A stretch of DNA of 64,000 bases. Source: Theristus sp. LFF4_11. Its lineage: Eukaryota > Nematoda > Chromadorea > Monhysterida > Xyalidae. The stretch spans positions 186,001 to 250,000 of the forward strand of contig JASANC010000197.1 in assembly GCA_030248135.1 (NCBI GenBank), in the 5' to 3' direction. The notes beneath the pieces were generated by a model, which searched no databases, was not told where the DNA came from, and was given only the letters and a program-made list of their open reading frames with translations. A program made the position numbers and the translations under genes. This document shows positions 47,743-57,230 of this stretch, piece by piece. Each line of letters begins with the position of its first letter. Within the stretch, counting starts at the first letter, position 1.

Positions 47743-50700
47743 ATGCAAAGCCTGCTGCACCAGAGGCACGCACGGCTCGCGCACGCCTTCTACCAAGTTG
47801 GCTTGTTCATCGGCGCCCATCCGAAGGCGCTGCTGGCCACCAGTCTCCTGCTGGCGTGCATGGCGCAAAGTGCGCTGCTGTGGAGCAGCAATTTTCAAGA
47901 TGACCTCCGGCAAGGCTACAGCCCTGACGACGCCCCGTCACGCTTCGAATGGGACGTCTACATGGAATACTTCGATCTCAAGTCACCACCGGCGGGCATG
48001 GCACTGGTCATTGAGGGTATTACCGCTTGCACTGTCATGTTGTGTGAATGTTTGCAGTGTTCGCCTGAAAAACCCGTTGCTTTAGAAGTTTTCAATTGTT
48101 TCAGCGTCTGATGGTGAATCACTAATGCGCCCCGGTCATATCTTAGCCATGCGCGCACTTTTTGATACCATTCAATCTTTGAATGTAACGAAACAAGATG
48201 GAACTGGTTTGTTCACATTTGCTGACTATTGCGCGCCGCGATGTCGCGAGATAACAATGCCATTGCGAATGATCGTAGGTTGGAGGGGAGACGAGTTTTT
48301 GCTGCTGCAATGTGAACTGCGCCATTCTGACCGAAGAAAGTTTACAAATCAACAGGCAATGTTGGCCGACCAGTTGGAGTCAAATGGCACAAACGCAGCG
48401 CAAAGCATTCGTCTCGACTACCCCGTCGCAATGATTTACAATTTGGTTAAAGTTGACACATGGCCAGCGATGTACAGTGTCACAATTGCCGATTACGATG
48501 ACGACAGCAATGCCACCATTGATCAGCAGATTCCAACAAACATAGCCAGTTTCAAACGATTGCTGATATCGTTCCCAGTTGAGAAGGGTGTGGGCGAACT
48601 GGGCGAACTGAGAAGACACTTTGAGCTACAGCTGCTGGACAGCGTCAACGAGCAGCAGCGAGTGTTGCACGCCTACGTGTGCAGCGACTACCTGGCCAGT
48701 CAGCAGATGATGCTGCATGGAGTGCAGAGTGCCTTGTACGTGAACGCAGGCATCGCGCTGATGGGCACATTCGCGCTGCTCAGTGTGCTCGCCGCTCTGT
48801 GGCGTCACGACCGAGCACTCGCGTGCAAGCGCATGCTCGTGTGCGTGCCAGCTGCCGTCATGTCGCCACTGCTGGCCGTTGGCGTCACCGGCGGCTTGCT
48901 CAGCTGGCTGCACGTGCCGGTCAGAGCGATCATGTGCATGATGCCGGTGCTCGTCATTGGCATTGGCAAGTCACTTTTGCTTTTAAAACTCCGATCCTTT
49001 ACTTTTTTCATTTCAATTTCGGAACGTCGATACTTCACAGTTGTTGCCTGTGGCACTCCCATTAGATCGATCATGTGCATGACACCTGTGCTGGTCATTG
49101 GCATCGGTTGGTTCGCTTACGATTGCATGTTTGTTGTCATGTAACTGCAGAGCTGTGTTTCGTTGCAGGCGTTGACGATGCGTTTCTGCTGATGCATTCG
49201 TGGCTGCGCGCAGCGCGCGGTGGTTGTGGCCAACAGGGGCACACAGTGCTTGTGGCCCAAGTGCTCCGTGACGTGGGTCCTTCGATGTCGATCACGTCGC
49301 TGACGAATGCGCTCGCGTTTGCCATCGGCGCAACAACACCCGTCCTCCAGATTCGCCTGTTCTCCGCGGTCACGGCTACAGCCATCGCATTGGACTGGCT
49401 GTTTCAACTGCTGTTTTTCACACCGATTTTGGTGATATTTGGGGCTAAAGATGCCAGCGTTTTTAAAACTGAAACAAATGGTTCCGATCGGGGGCTAAAA
49501 GAAAAAACGATGCCATTGATAGACGTTCAGGATCAGGAGCATCAGCGAACAAATGACCGAGACGGGCTACAGGACTTTCATTCACGTTTATCCAAAATTT
49601 CACACCATCTGCTCACTGGGCACAGTCGATTTCTGTGCACAAACACTTGCCGTTGCTGGGTGGCCGTGCTGCTGCTGTGCAGTTGGGCAGTCTCTTCATG
49701 GGGCATCAGCCAAATGCAAGTAACGTTCTCGAGTTCGAAGTCATTCTCAGCGGACTCTGCTGTCGGACGGGCAACAAATCTGATTGAGCGGCGAATCTTG
49801 AGTGAACAGTACAAAATATTGTTGCTTTACAACAGACCACCGAGACTTGACGATCCCATAGAACGAACGGATTTTCATGCACTGATTCATGCACTGGAGC
49901 AACAACCGAACTGTTTCGGTGCACAACGCCACATGCTTTGGTTGCGTGACTATGAGCAATACTGCAGACACATCGGCAATAATCAATGGAAATGGCTTGA
50001 CAGCCTGTTTGAAACAGCCCACATGCAACAAAACAACTGCCTGGATTACAGCCAGTTGCCAGTGTTTCTCGAACAGCCGCAGCACCAGAAATGGAGCAGT
50101 TTCATACAGTTGGAAGAACAAAGGTAAATGACATGTATGAGCAAACGGTATCACCGATACGTTATCACGACGGAAATCTTATTTGACATTCGTTCGTTCG
50201 TCGTTTGTTATTCAAAATGAAACTGTAGAAAACGACGTAGAACATAACAGTTCGTTACAGTCGAACTCCAAATTATAGGGAATCAGCTGATTGGTTGGTG
50301 GTAACGCGATGCATTTTTTTTGTGCAGACGTACTCCGTGCCCACAGCAATGCGGCTGCACAGAAAGCATGCATCACGTGATCACCAACAAATCAGCGGAT
50401 TCCCTATGATTTAGAGTTCGACTGTATATTTAAAAATCCTGCGTCAAATGTTGTTGTTTTCTCACATGTGTGAAAGAAATGACGACTGACAGACGCGTTC
50501 TCGTTATTTTCTAGTGACGGTCAAGTGGCTGTGAAAAGGTTCATGAGCGTGCTGGCGTTTGCGAACTTGACCAGCTGGCAGCAACGGGCGCAGCATCTGA
50601 CCGCCTGGAGACAGCTGCTGCGCGCGTATGCGCAGTTCAATGTGACCCTCTGGGACTACAACGCGCCGATGCTTGATCTCGTGCTTGCCACGCCGCAGAT

Positions 50701-51498
50701 CACGCTGCGTGCCATCGCAGTCACCCTGTTTGCGATGCTCGTTGTCACTGTTGTCTTTGTGCCCGATCTCGCTTGCATCTGCGCCTCCATGTTCACAATG
50801 ATTTCAATAACATACAGTACGCAAAAAAACCTGTCTACTTTCTTGTTTCAATTCTGTGCAATGGGGACCACGATAGGACAGAAGACGGACAAGGATAAAA
50901 TTGAGGACGGAATCGAGGACCAGACGAAATTTTGGCAGGAAAAGAATTCAGTTGCGCAGCATAGTCCGCACACGTCCTAATTTGCATCACATTTCCCTTA
51001 CGTCCATATTGCTTCGGTCCCCATCCTCCATTTCTTTGCGTGAACTGCAAAAAAACATTGACTTTTCCAGTAATGGTTGGTCTGCTGAGTTGCTGGGGTG
51101 CAGATCTGGACCCGATCACCATGGTGAACATTCTGATGGCCATTGGCTTTAACGTCGACTACACCGCTCATGTCACGTATCATTTCCACAAAGCCACGTC
51201 CTCCGATGCAAATGAGCAAAGTCGTCCGGAAAGCAGGAGGCACAGTGAACGCAGCAAGGATGAGCAATTGCGCCATCGGGAGCGACGGCTGCGGACGGCG
51301 CTCGACACGGCCGCCTGGCCGATGCTGCAGGCTGCCTGCTCCACAGTGCTCTGCGTCTGTCTCATGAGATTCGTGAACGTATATGCATTCACGTTGTTCG
51401 TGAAAACCATAGTTCTCGTGGTCATACTCGGTGTTCTGCACGGACTCGTGGTATTACCTTGTTTGTTGGCCACTTTGCCGGTGAAGTCTACGCACTGA
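47743..51498 (+). CDS. Patched-related (PTR) protein B, tandem paralogue
   Basis: Same architecture as PTR-A. Exons 47743-48016, 48105-48274, 48356-48965, 49169-50123, 50515-50816, 51071-51498 (about 912 aa). RWD-type landmarks: NFQDDLRQGYSPDDA, YMEYFDLKSPPAGM, ADYCAPRC, IRAIMCMMPVLVIGIG-type TM4 (here VRAIMCMMPVLVIGIG) with VDDAF, SITSLTNALAFAIGATTP, LDPITMVNILMAIGFNVDYT. Both GxxxD motifs are kept. The exon-3 donor is G|GCAAGT, so a GC-AG intron is needed. A second copy of the TM4 segment (about 49052-49105) lies inside that intron. Intron 5 holds an M1 MITE (50258-50424). PTR-A intron positions 2 and 4-6 are largely shared. Confidence 0.9.
49041..49107 (+). other. duplicated TM4-coding segment inside PTR-B intron
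   Basis: After acceptor-like CTTCACAG it reads VVACGTPIRSIMCMTPVLVI then GIG, followed by donor GTTGGT. It duplicates the TM4 sequence of the preceding exon and has the same phase at its donor. The frame from that exon stays open through the whole insert. It resembles PTR-A (TPIRAIMCMTPVLVIGIG) more than PTR-B (VPVRAIMCMMPVLVIGIG). Confidence 0.7.
50258..50424. mobile_element. MITE family M1, copy 3 with TA duplication
   Basis: The cleanest copy: CAGTCGAACTCCAAATTATA at the left and TATGATTTAGAGTTCGACTG at the right, flanked by TA on both sides. Inner blocks AATCAGCTGATTGGTTGGTG and CACCAACAAATCAGCGGATT are inverted. TA target sites fit a Tc1/mariner-mobilised MITE. It sits in a PTR-B intron. 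Confidence 0.85.
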
Positions 51499-51925
51499 TG
51501 GTGACTTAGCTTTTTGGTGAATTTTTTATAAATGGGGAATCAACCTGAAATGCTGGTGTCTGCCCATGAGCAACGGGTGTATTTGAAGCCATTTGCAGTT
51601 TTTGAAATGATGTCATTTTAGTTCCTTGACACGTTCGAAAAATAAATTAAACATACCTAATACATGGGCAATCAACATTTAATCCACATTTTTGCAATTA
51701 ATCAGCATCCTACAGTACAATGTACCTATAACAAATAAACAGGAACTTTTGCGAATTTTGCAATTGTGGCCTGCTATAAAACAAGCAACATCACGGTTAC
51801 ATAATAGCTATTTTTACATAAGTTTTTTTCGTGAATGCCTGGCTACAATCAACAGTTTGTGTTCGTCCTATATGAATGGCTCAACGATTTGTATACATTA
51901 TTGAAAAGGATTTTTGTGGTTTTTG

Positions 51926-52126
51926 ATCTGAGGTTGCTTTCAATGAGTCGTTGTAGGTTCCTAATCCTAAACCTAATCCTAAGCCAAGCCTTTTTGATAA
52001 GGTGAAAATGTTGCTTGAAATGAGCGTTGTTGTTCCTAATCCTAACCCTAATCCTAAGCCAAGCCTTTTTGCTTAGGATTAGGATTAAGAAAATACAACG
52101 ACTCATTGCAAGCAACCTCTGAGTTT
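51926..52126. mobile_element. small hairpin element with telomere-like core
   Basis: TGAGGTTGCTTTCAATGAGT at 51930 is mirrored by ACTCATTGCAAGCAACCTC at 52101. Between them, two copies of about 37 bp read CCTAATCCTAAACCTAATCC then AAGCCAAGCC, and a reverse TTAGGATTAGGATTAAG follows. The hexamers resemble degenerate TTAGGN telomere repeats but are not a regular array. The rest of 51499-52840 has C-rich short repeats (AATTTCGACCTTCCCAGACC, about 52138-52262) and no gene. Confidence 0.65.
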
Positions 52127-52840
52127 GGTCCCAAACCACTGCAACCTCCCCCTCTCGAATTGGGGGGCCCAGACCTCCTCTTCTCAGATTTTGACCCTCC
52201 CAAACCCCCTCTTCAATTTCGACCTTCCCAGACCCCCTCCCCAATTTCGACCTTCCAAAACCCAAATTTGCCTCTAAAAACAGTAAAAAATGCATTTTCG
52301 AGCACTTTTACGCAAAATTTTCTTCGCTTTACCTTAGCATAGTATGTTTGAGTGTTGAATGGCTGCTTTTAGGCTTTGTATGACTTGGTTTTTGCACTTG
52401 ACCCCCCTCCTAAGAATTACCGTGATCTATAAGACTTGGACCACAGATCTACTTCGCTTCGCCAACCTCGCCACCAATTCCAGTGGAGATCTATATCCAC
52501 TCAGAAAATTACTGCAAACCATTCAAAACGCAATGCAAATTGTTTTTCTTACTATTTACACAATGAAACGGGTTATTTCAGTTTTTTTTGACAAAAAACT
52601 TCACCAATTTGGCCAAACGTACCATTTGCACATACCAGTTAGATTTTCAGTTGTTAGAATTTTTTTTGCCTATTTTACTATGTGCCAAAAATTTTGAAAA
52701 ACGATTTTGGGTTGAACCCCCCCCCCCCCACCCGGGCAAACTCCCCAAATTTAAGCGGACCCCCCTCGGATTCGCCAAAAATCTGGCTCGACCCCTGTTC
52801 ATAGTTCTTCTAGGGTGGCCTGGGCCCTGGGGGGCCGGCG

Positions 52841-54486
52841 GCATAGTTGTTCCAGAGCCGAGGGGTTGGGGGGGGGGCCGATATAGATAGCTGGAGCAAA
52901 TTTTCTAAATAGATAGATAGCTGAAAAATTTTGGGGGGGGGGCCGCGGGGGAGGCCATGTGACTTTGGGGGGGGGGCCGGTCAAAATTTTGAAATTTGAT
53001 AGATAGATAGCTAAAACGCTAAAAAGCTATAAAAACAGCAAAATAGTGCTAAAAATACACTAAAAATTAAGTATAAACGCGTATTTTACCTAAAATTAGC
53101 GAAATTTTCAAGAATTACGAGCAAAAATGGCCAATTTTGGTCAAAAATTGACTCAATTTAAGTCTTCGAAGAGAAAATTTTTTAGATAGATAGCTGGCTG
53201 AGAAATTTTTTTAGATAGATAATAGCTGAGCCGAAAAAACTTGTCTGATAGAGATAGATTCGAAAAATTTTTGGGGGGGGCGGCCCCCCCCCAGCCCCCC
53301 CCCATAGAACAACTATGGCCGGCGGCCGGCCCCCCAAAACAATTTTTAATCGATCTCTACCAGACAGGGTTTTTCGGCTCAGCTTATCTATCTAAAAAAT
53401 TTTTAGCCAGGTATCTATTTGAAAATTTTTGTCTTCGAGGACATAAAATGAGTCAATTTATGACCAAAATTGACCATTTTTGTTTGAAATTCTTGAAAAT
53501 TTCGCTAATTTTAGGTAAAATACGCGTTTATACTTGATTTTTAGTGTATTTTTAGCATTATTTTGCTGTTTTTATAGCTTTTTAGCGTTTTAGCTATCTA
53601 TCTATCAAATTTCAAAATTTTGACCGCCCCCCCCCAAAGTCACATGCCCCCCCCGCGGCCCCCCCAAAATTTTCCAGCTATCTATCTATCTAGAAAATTT
53701 GCTCCAGCTATCTATATCGCCCCCCCCCCAACCTAGAGATGTAAGGGTCAAAAAATAATTTTTTTATGATTTTTTTTAAAGTAAAAAAATGAGCTTTTTT
53801 TTATTAAAAATTTTTGAAATTTTTTCTTTAATGTGCCCTGAAAATGCCGTTTTTGGCATAATTTTTCGAAAGTTCAACAAAAATTTTCTTTGACTTTACC
53901 TTGTCACTTAGTCTTCAACGCTGCAGGTGGTATTCTGGATTGATTTATCGACTGTTTTCAGCCTTGGTGAGTGATGATCGACTCGCGCATTGAAGTACTT
54001 GAGCGTCGCAAAGGCTAGTTCAACAAATTCCGATGCCGCTAAGGTGAGATAGAAGCAGAGAACTCACATTTACGCATCGTTTTTCAGGATCTCGAAAGGT
54101 CGAAATTGCACTGTCTGCCACTGCAAGCGTAACTTCGTTGGTTGCTCGTTGCTGTTTCGCCTCGTGTCGTCAGATGATCACACCGGTTTGTTGTTGAACT
54201 TGTTTCCGTGTTATTTGAGGTGAATTGAGAGGCAAAACACGAGACGTGATGTCGTCGGTGGGAAAATGGGGTCGCCGAAACAAAGTCGGAAATTTTCACC
54301 CTCCTCCCATATGAGTGGGGGTCATATGGTAAGTCGGTGGCTCCTCAGATGGTGATATTCGGACTCCCTGAAAAATTCTGAACAACTTTCATTAAAAAAA
54401 TTAAAAAAATTTTTTTAAGAAAAAAAATAGAAAATTTTTTTCTTGACATCTCTACCCCAACCCCTCGGCTCTGGAACAACTATGGT
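52841..54486. mobile_element. G-rich foldback P, copy 2, interrupted by a hAT-type element
   Basis: The left end CATAGTTGTTCCAGAGCC and right end GGCTCTGGAACAACTATGG are inverted. The arms (52841-53275 and 53330-53733 plus 54463-54486) are complementary for about 430 bp. They contain GATAGATAGCTG tracts, CTAAAACGCTAAAAAGCTAT and long G or C runs. The right arm is split at 53734 by a 721-bp insertion. Confidence 0.8.
53734..54454. mobile_element. hAT-type non-autonomous element, copy 1
   Basis: Starts TAGAGATGTAAGGGTC and ends TTCTTGACATCTCTA. It is flanked by a perfect 8-bp duplication, CCCCAACC (53726-53733 and 54455-54462). The 8-bp target site and YAGAGATG terminus fit the hAT superfamily. 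The interior has a low-complexity AT left end and a more complex central part with intron-like CAG/GT signals. No full transposase. Confidence 0.9.
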
Positions 54487-55403
54487 GCGATCCCGTGCAC
54501 CCCCCTCACGAAATTTTTCTGCCAGCGCACCCCCCCCCTCAGGAAAACTTGCTGCCCGTGCACCCCCCCCTCACCGAGAAGGCACTTGACCCCCCTGGTC
54601 CGTACCTAGGGTTAGGGGCTTTAAAAAAAATTTTTTTTATATTTTTTTTTCGTTTTTTTTAAATTGGATTTTTTTTCAAACTTAAAAAAAATTGAAAAAT
54701 TTTTCTTCTACTTTGCTCTGAAAATTCGATTTATGGCATAATTTTTTGAAAGTTCAAACCAAATTTTCTTCCCAACTTCTTTGTGTGCTTAGGTACATGT
54801 CATTATTTGGTCATTTTGACCGACGTACTCCATGTTTTTCGATTTGGATGACTTCTAGAGTCAATTTTTAGCGTTGAAATGACTTAACTGAATTGAAATA
54901 TCGTTTCAGAAATCGTTTTCTTGCAACTTAGAACATGTTTTTTCAGTCGGTAGGCCATGAGATGAACATGATATTTTGTTGATTGGCGTATGTTATAGGT
55001 CTACAATGGAGTTGTGCGATATATTGTTAAACAATTGGAGCGGAGATGTTGGTTAATACCACATCACACGACCGTTTTTCAGATACCCGATAACATGGCC
55101 ACATGTTAAAACTTGCGTGCTGAGCTAAACTAACGTGTTAAACTTGCGTCTGTCAGTTGCCCGCAACGTGATCGCGAAATCATGGTACGTGTTTTCGATA
55201 CGATGATTTGAAGAGTGGGCTCTCGCCATGTGGCAGATAGCATAGCTGGTTGAACCTGAAAGTAAGTGTCTTGGGGGGGGGGGCGACCGGGTCGACAGGG
55301 GTTGCCGACTTAGCTACAGCAAACAGGAATTTTTGAACACAGTCAAATTTTGGTAATTTTCTAAAGAGGAACAACTAAGAACGGTTCAATATTCAAGTAC
55401 ACG
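54487..55403. repeat. C-rich repeat fragments and repeat R2 copy 2
   Basis: 54487-54620 (CGATCCCGTGCACCCCCCTC onward) duplicates part of the 55404 element. 54720-54870 is R2, here uninterrupted. The remainder, to 55395, is AT-rich without a recognisable gene. Confidence 0.6.
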
Positions 55404-55935
55404 CAGTAGCGAAAGTGCGGGGGGGGGGGTGGGGGGGGGTCCACCCCCCCCCCTCAGCCGAAAATCCTGCCCGTGCACGGGCAGATACCCGTGTACCCCC
55501 CCTCCCCCCCCTTTACCTCGACACGGGTACTAGACTCCCCCCCACCCCCCTCCGCGAGAAAACACGGGATCGCACCCCCCTCACGGTGGTCAATCTCATC
55601 TCAATTTTTTCCAAAAATACCGTAATTTTTGCATTTTTCTTGACGTTTGTGTCTGTCCCTGCATAGATTTTGTTGTTTCTGACCAAACAAGCAGCTTGTT
55701 TGCACAAAATACTCTGTATTTTACAAGAATTTCTGTGTTTTTCTAAGGCAAAAATTTGGTATTACCCGTGCGATCCCGTGCACCCCCCCCTCACGAAATT
55801 TTTCTGCCAGTGCACCCCCCCCTCAGGAAAATTTGCTGCCCGTGCACCCCCCCCCCTCACCGAGAAGGCACCTGACCCCCCCCTCTAAAATTAGGCAAAC
55901 ACCCCCCCTCACCCGAGGTCCCGCTTTCGCTACTG
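55404..55935. mobile_element. C/G-run TIR element with 8-bp target duplication
   Basis: Starts CAGTAGCGAAAGTGCGGG and ends CCCGCTTTCGCTACTG. It is flanked by AGTACACG at 55396-55403 and 55936-55943. The 8-bp duplication suggests hAT-type mobilisation. The interior has poly-C/poly-G blocks and short C-rich repeats (GTGCACCCCCCCCTCA). No coding capacity. Confidence 0.85.
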
Positions 55936-56207
55936 AGTACACGTCGAAAATTGTCCTGTTTTACTGTTGAAAATGCAACTTTCCCTCTATGAAATGGACA
56001 TAATTTCAATAAAACACGATTTTCGCTCTTATAGTTTTCCGGATCGTTCTGAAAATAGTCTAGATGAACTCAGCTCGACGAGACGCTTCGAACAAACCTA
56101 ACTTGTAAAAAAAAATTTTTTTTTAATTTTTTAATTTAAAAAAAAATCCGGATTTTTTTCCCCCTAACCCTATCCGTACCCCCCCCCCACGCCCCCCCCC
56201 CCCCGCC

Positions 56208-57103
56208 CGGCGCCCCCGGTACTGGGGGGAGTCTAGTACCCGTGTCGAGGTAAAGGGGGGGAGGGGGGTACACGGGTATCTGCCCGTGCACGGGCAGGAT
56301 TTTCGGCTGAGGGGGGTGGGTGTAGAGATGTAAGGGTCAAAAAAAAATTTTTTTTAATTTTTTAAAAAAAAAAAGTAAAAAAATGAGCATTTTTTTTATT
56401 AAAAATTTTTGAAATTTTTTCTTTAATGTGCCCTGAAAATGCCGTTTTTGGCATAATTTTTCGAAAGTTCAACAAAAATTTTCTTTGACTTTGCCTTGTC
56501 ACTTAGTCTTCAACGCTGCAGGTGGTATTCTGGATTGATTTATCGACTGTTTTCAGCCTTGGTGAGTGATGATCGACTCGCGCATTGAAGTACTTGAGCG
56601 TCGCAAAGGCTAGTTCAACAAATTCCGATGCCGCTAAGGTGAGATAGAAGCAGAGAACTCACATTTACGCATCGTTTTTCAGGATCTCGAAAGGTCGAAA
56701 TTGCACTGTCTGCCACTGCAAGCGTAACTTCGTTGGTTGCTCGTTGCTGTTTCGCCTCGTGTCGTCAGCATGATCACACCGGTTTGTTGTTGAACTTGTT
56801 TCCGTGTTATTTGAGGTGAATTGAGAGGCAAAACACGAGACGTGATGTCGTCGGTGGGAAAATGGGGTCGCCGAAACCAAGTCTGAAATTTTCACCCTCC
56901 TCCCATATGAGTGGGGGTCATATGGTAAGTCGGTGGCTCCTCAGATGGTGATATTCGGACTCCCTGAAAAATTCTGAACAACTTTCATTTAAAAAAAAAA
57001 TTAAAAAAAAATTTTTTTTTTAAAAAGAAAAAAAATAGAAATTTTTTTTTTCTTGACATCTCTAGGTGGGTGGACCCCCCACCCCCCCGCACTTTCGCTA
57101 CTG
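56208..57103. mobile_element. partial inverted copy of the CAGTAGCG element, with nested hAT element
   Basis: GTACTGGGGGGAGTCTAGTA through CTGAGGGGGG is the inverted counterpart of about 55435-55545. It ends CGCACTTTCGCTACTG at 57103. It is interrupted by the hAT-type element at 56323-57064. The left part of this copy is missing. Confidence 0.7.
56323..57064. mobile_element. hAT-type non-autonomous element, copy 2
   Basis: Nearly identical to 53734-54454 with the same ends (TAGAGATGTAAGG ... TTGACATCTCTA). It is flanked by a perfect 8-bp duplication, GGTGGGTG (56315-56322 and 57065-57072). Differences from copy 1 are mainly in homopolymer runs plus a few substitutions. Confidence 0.9.
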
Positions 57104-57230
57104 ACCCCCCTTCGAAAATTTTTTTGGGCCCACGGTACTGATCAGGGAGTCCGATAAGTTTTTTTAACTCCACTACTACACTACAGTCTAGAGTAGTAGA
57201 CTTGAATTTGTGCGTCTTTTGAATGCAGTA

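Noticed and set aside
53734..54299. Cys-containing frame inside the hAT-type elements (CTVCHCKRNF on the plus strand)
   Set aside because: Short, not continuous with any transposase domain, and the opposite strand is equally open. Not enough to call a BED zinc finger.
54600..54700. CCTAGGGTTAGGGGCTTT as telomere sequence
   Set aside because: Only one or two hexamers, repeated in other copies of the same dispersed repeat. No array.
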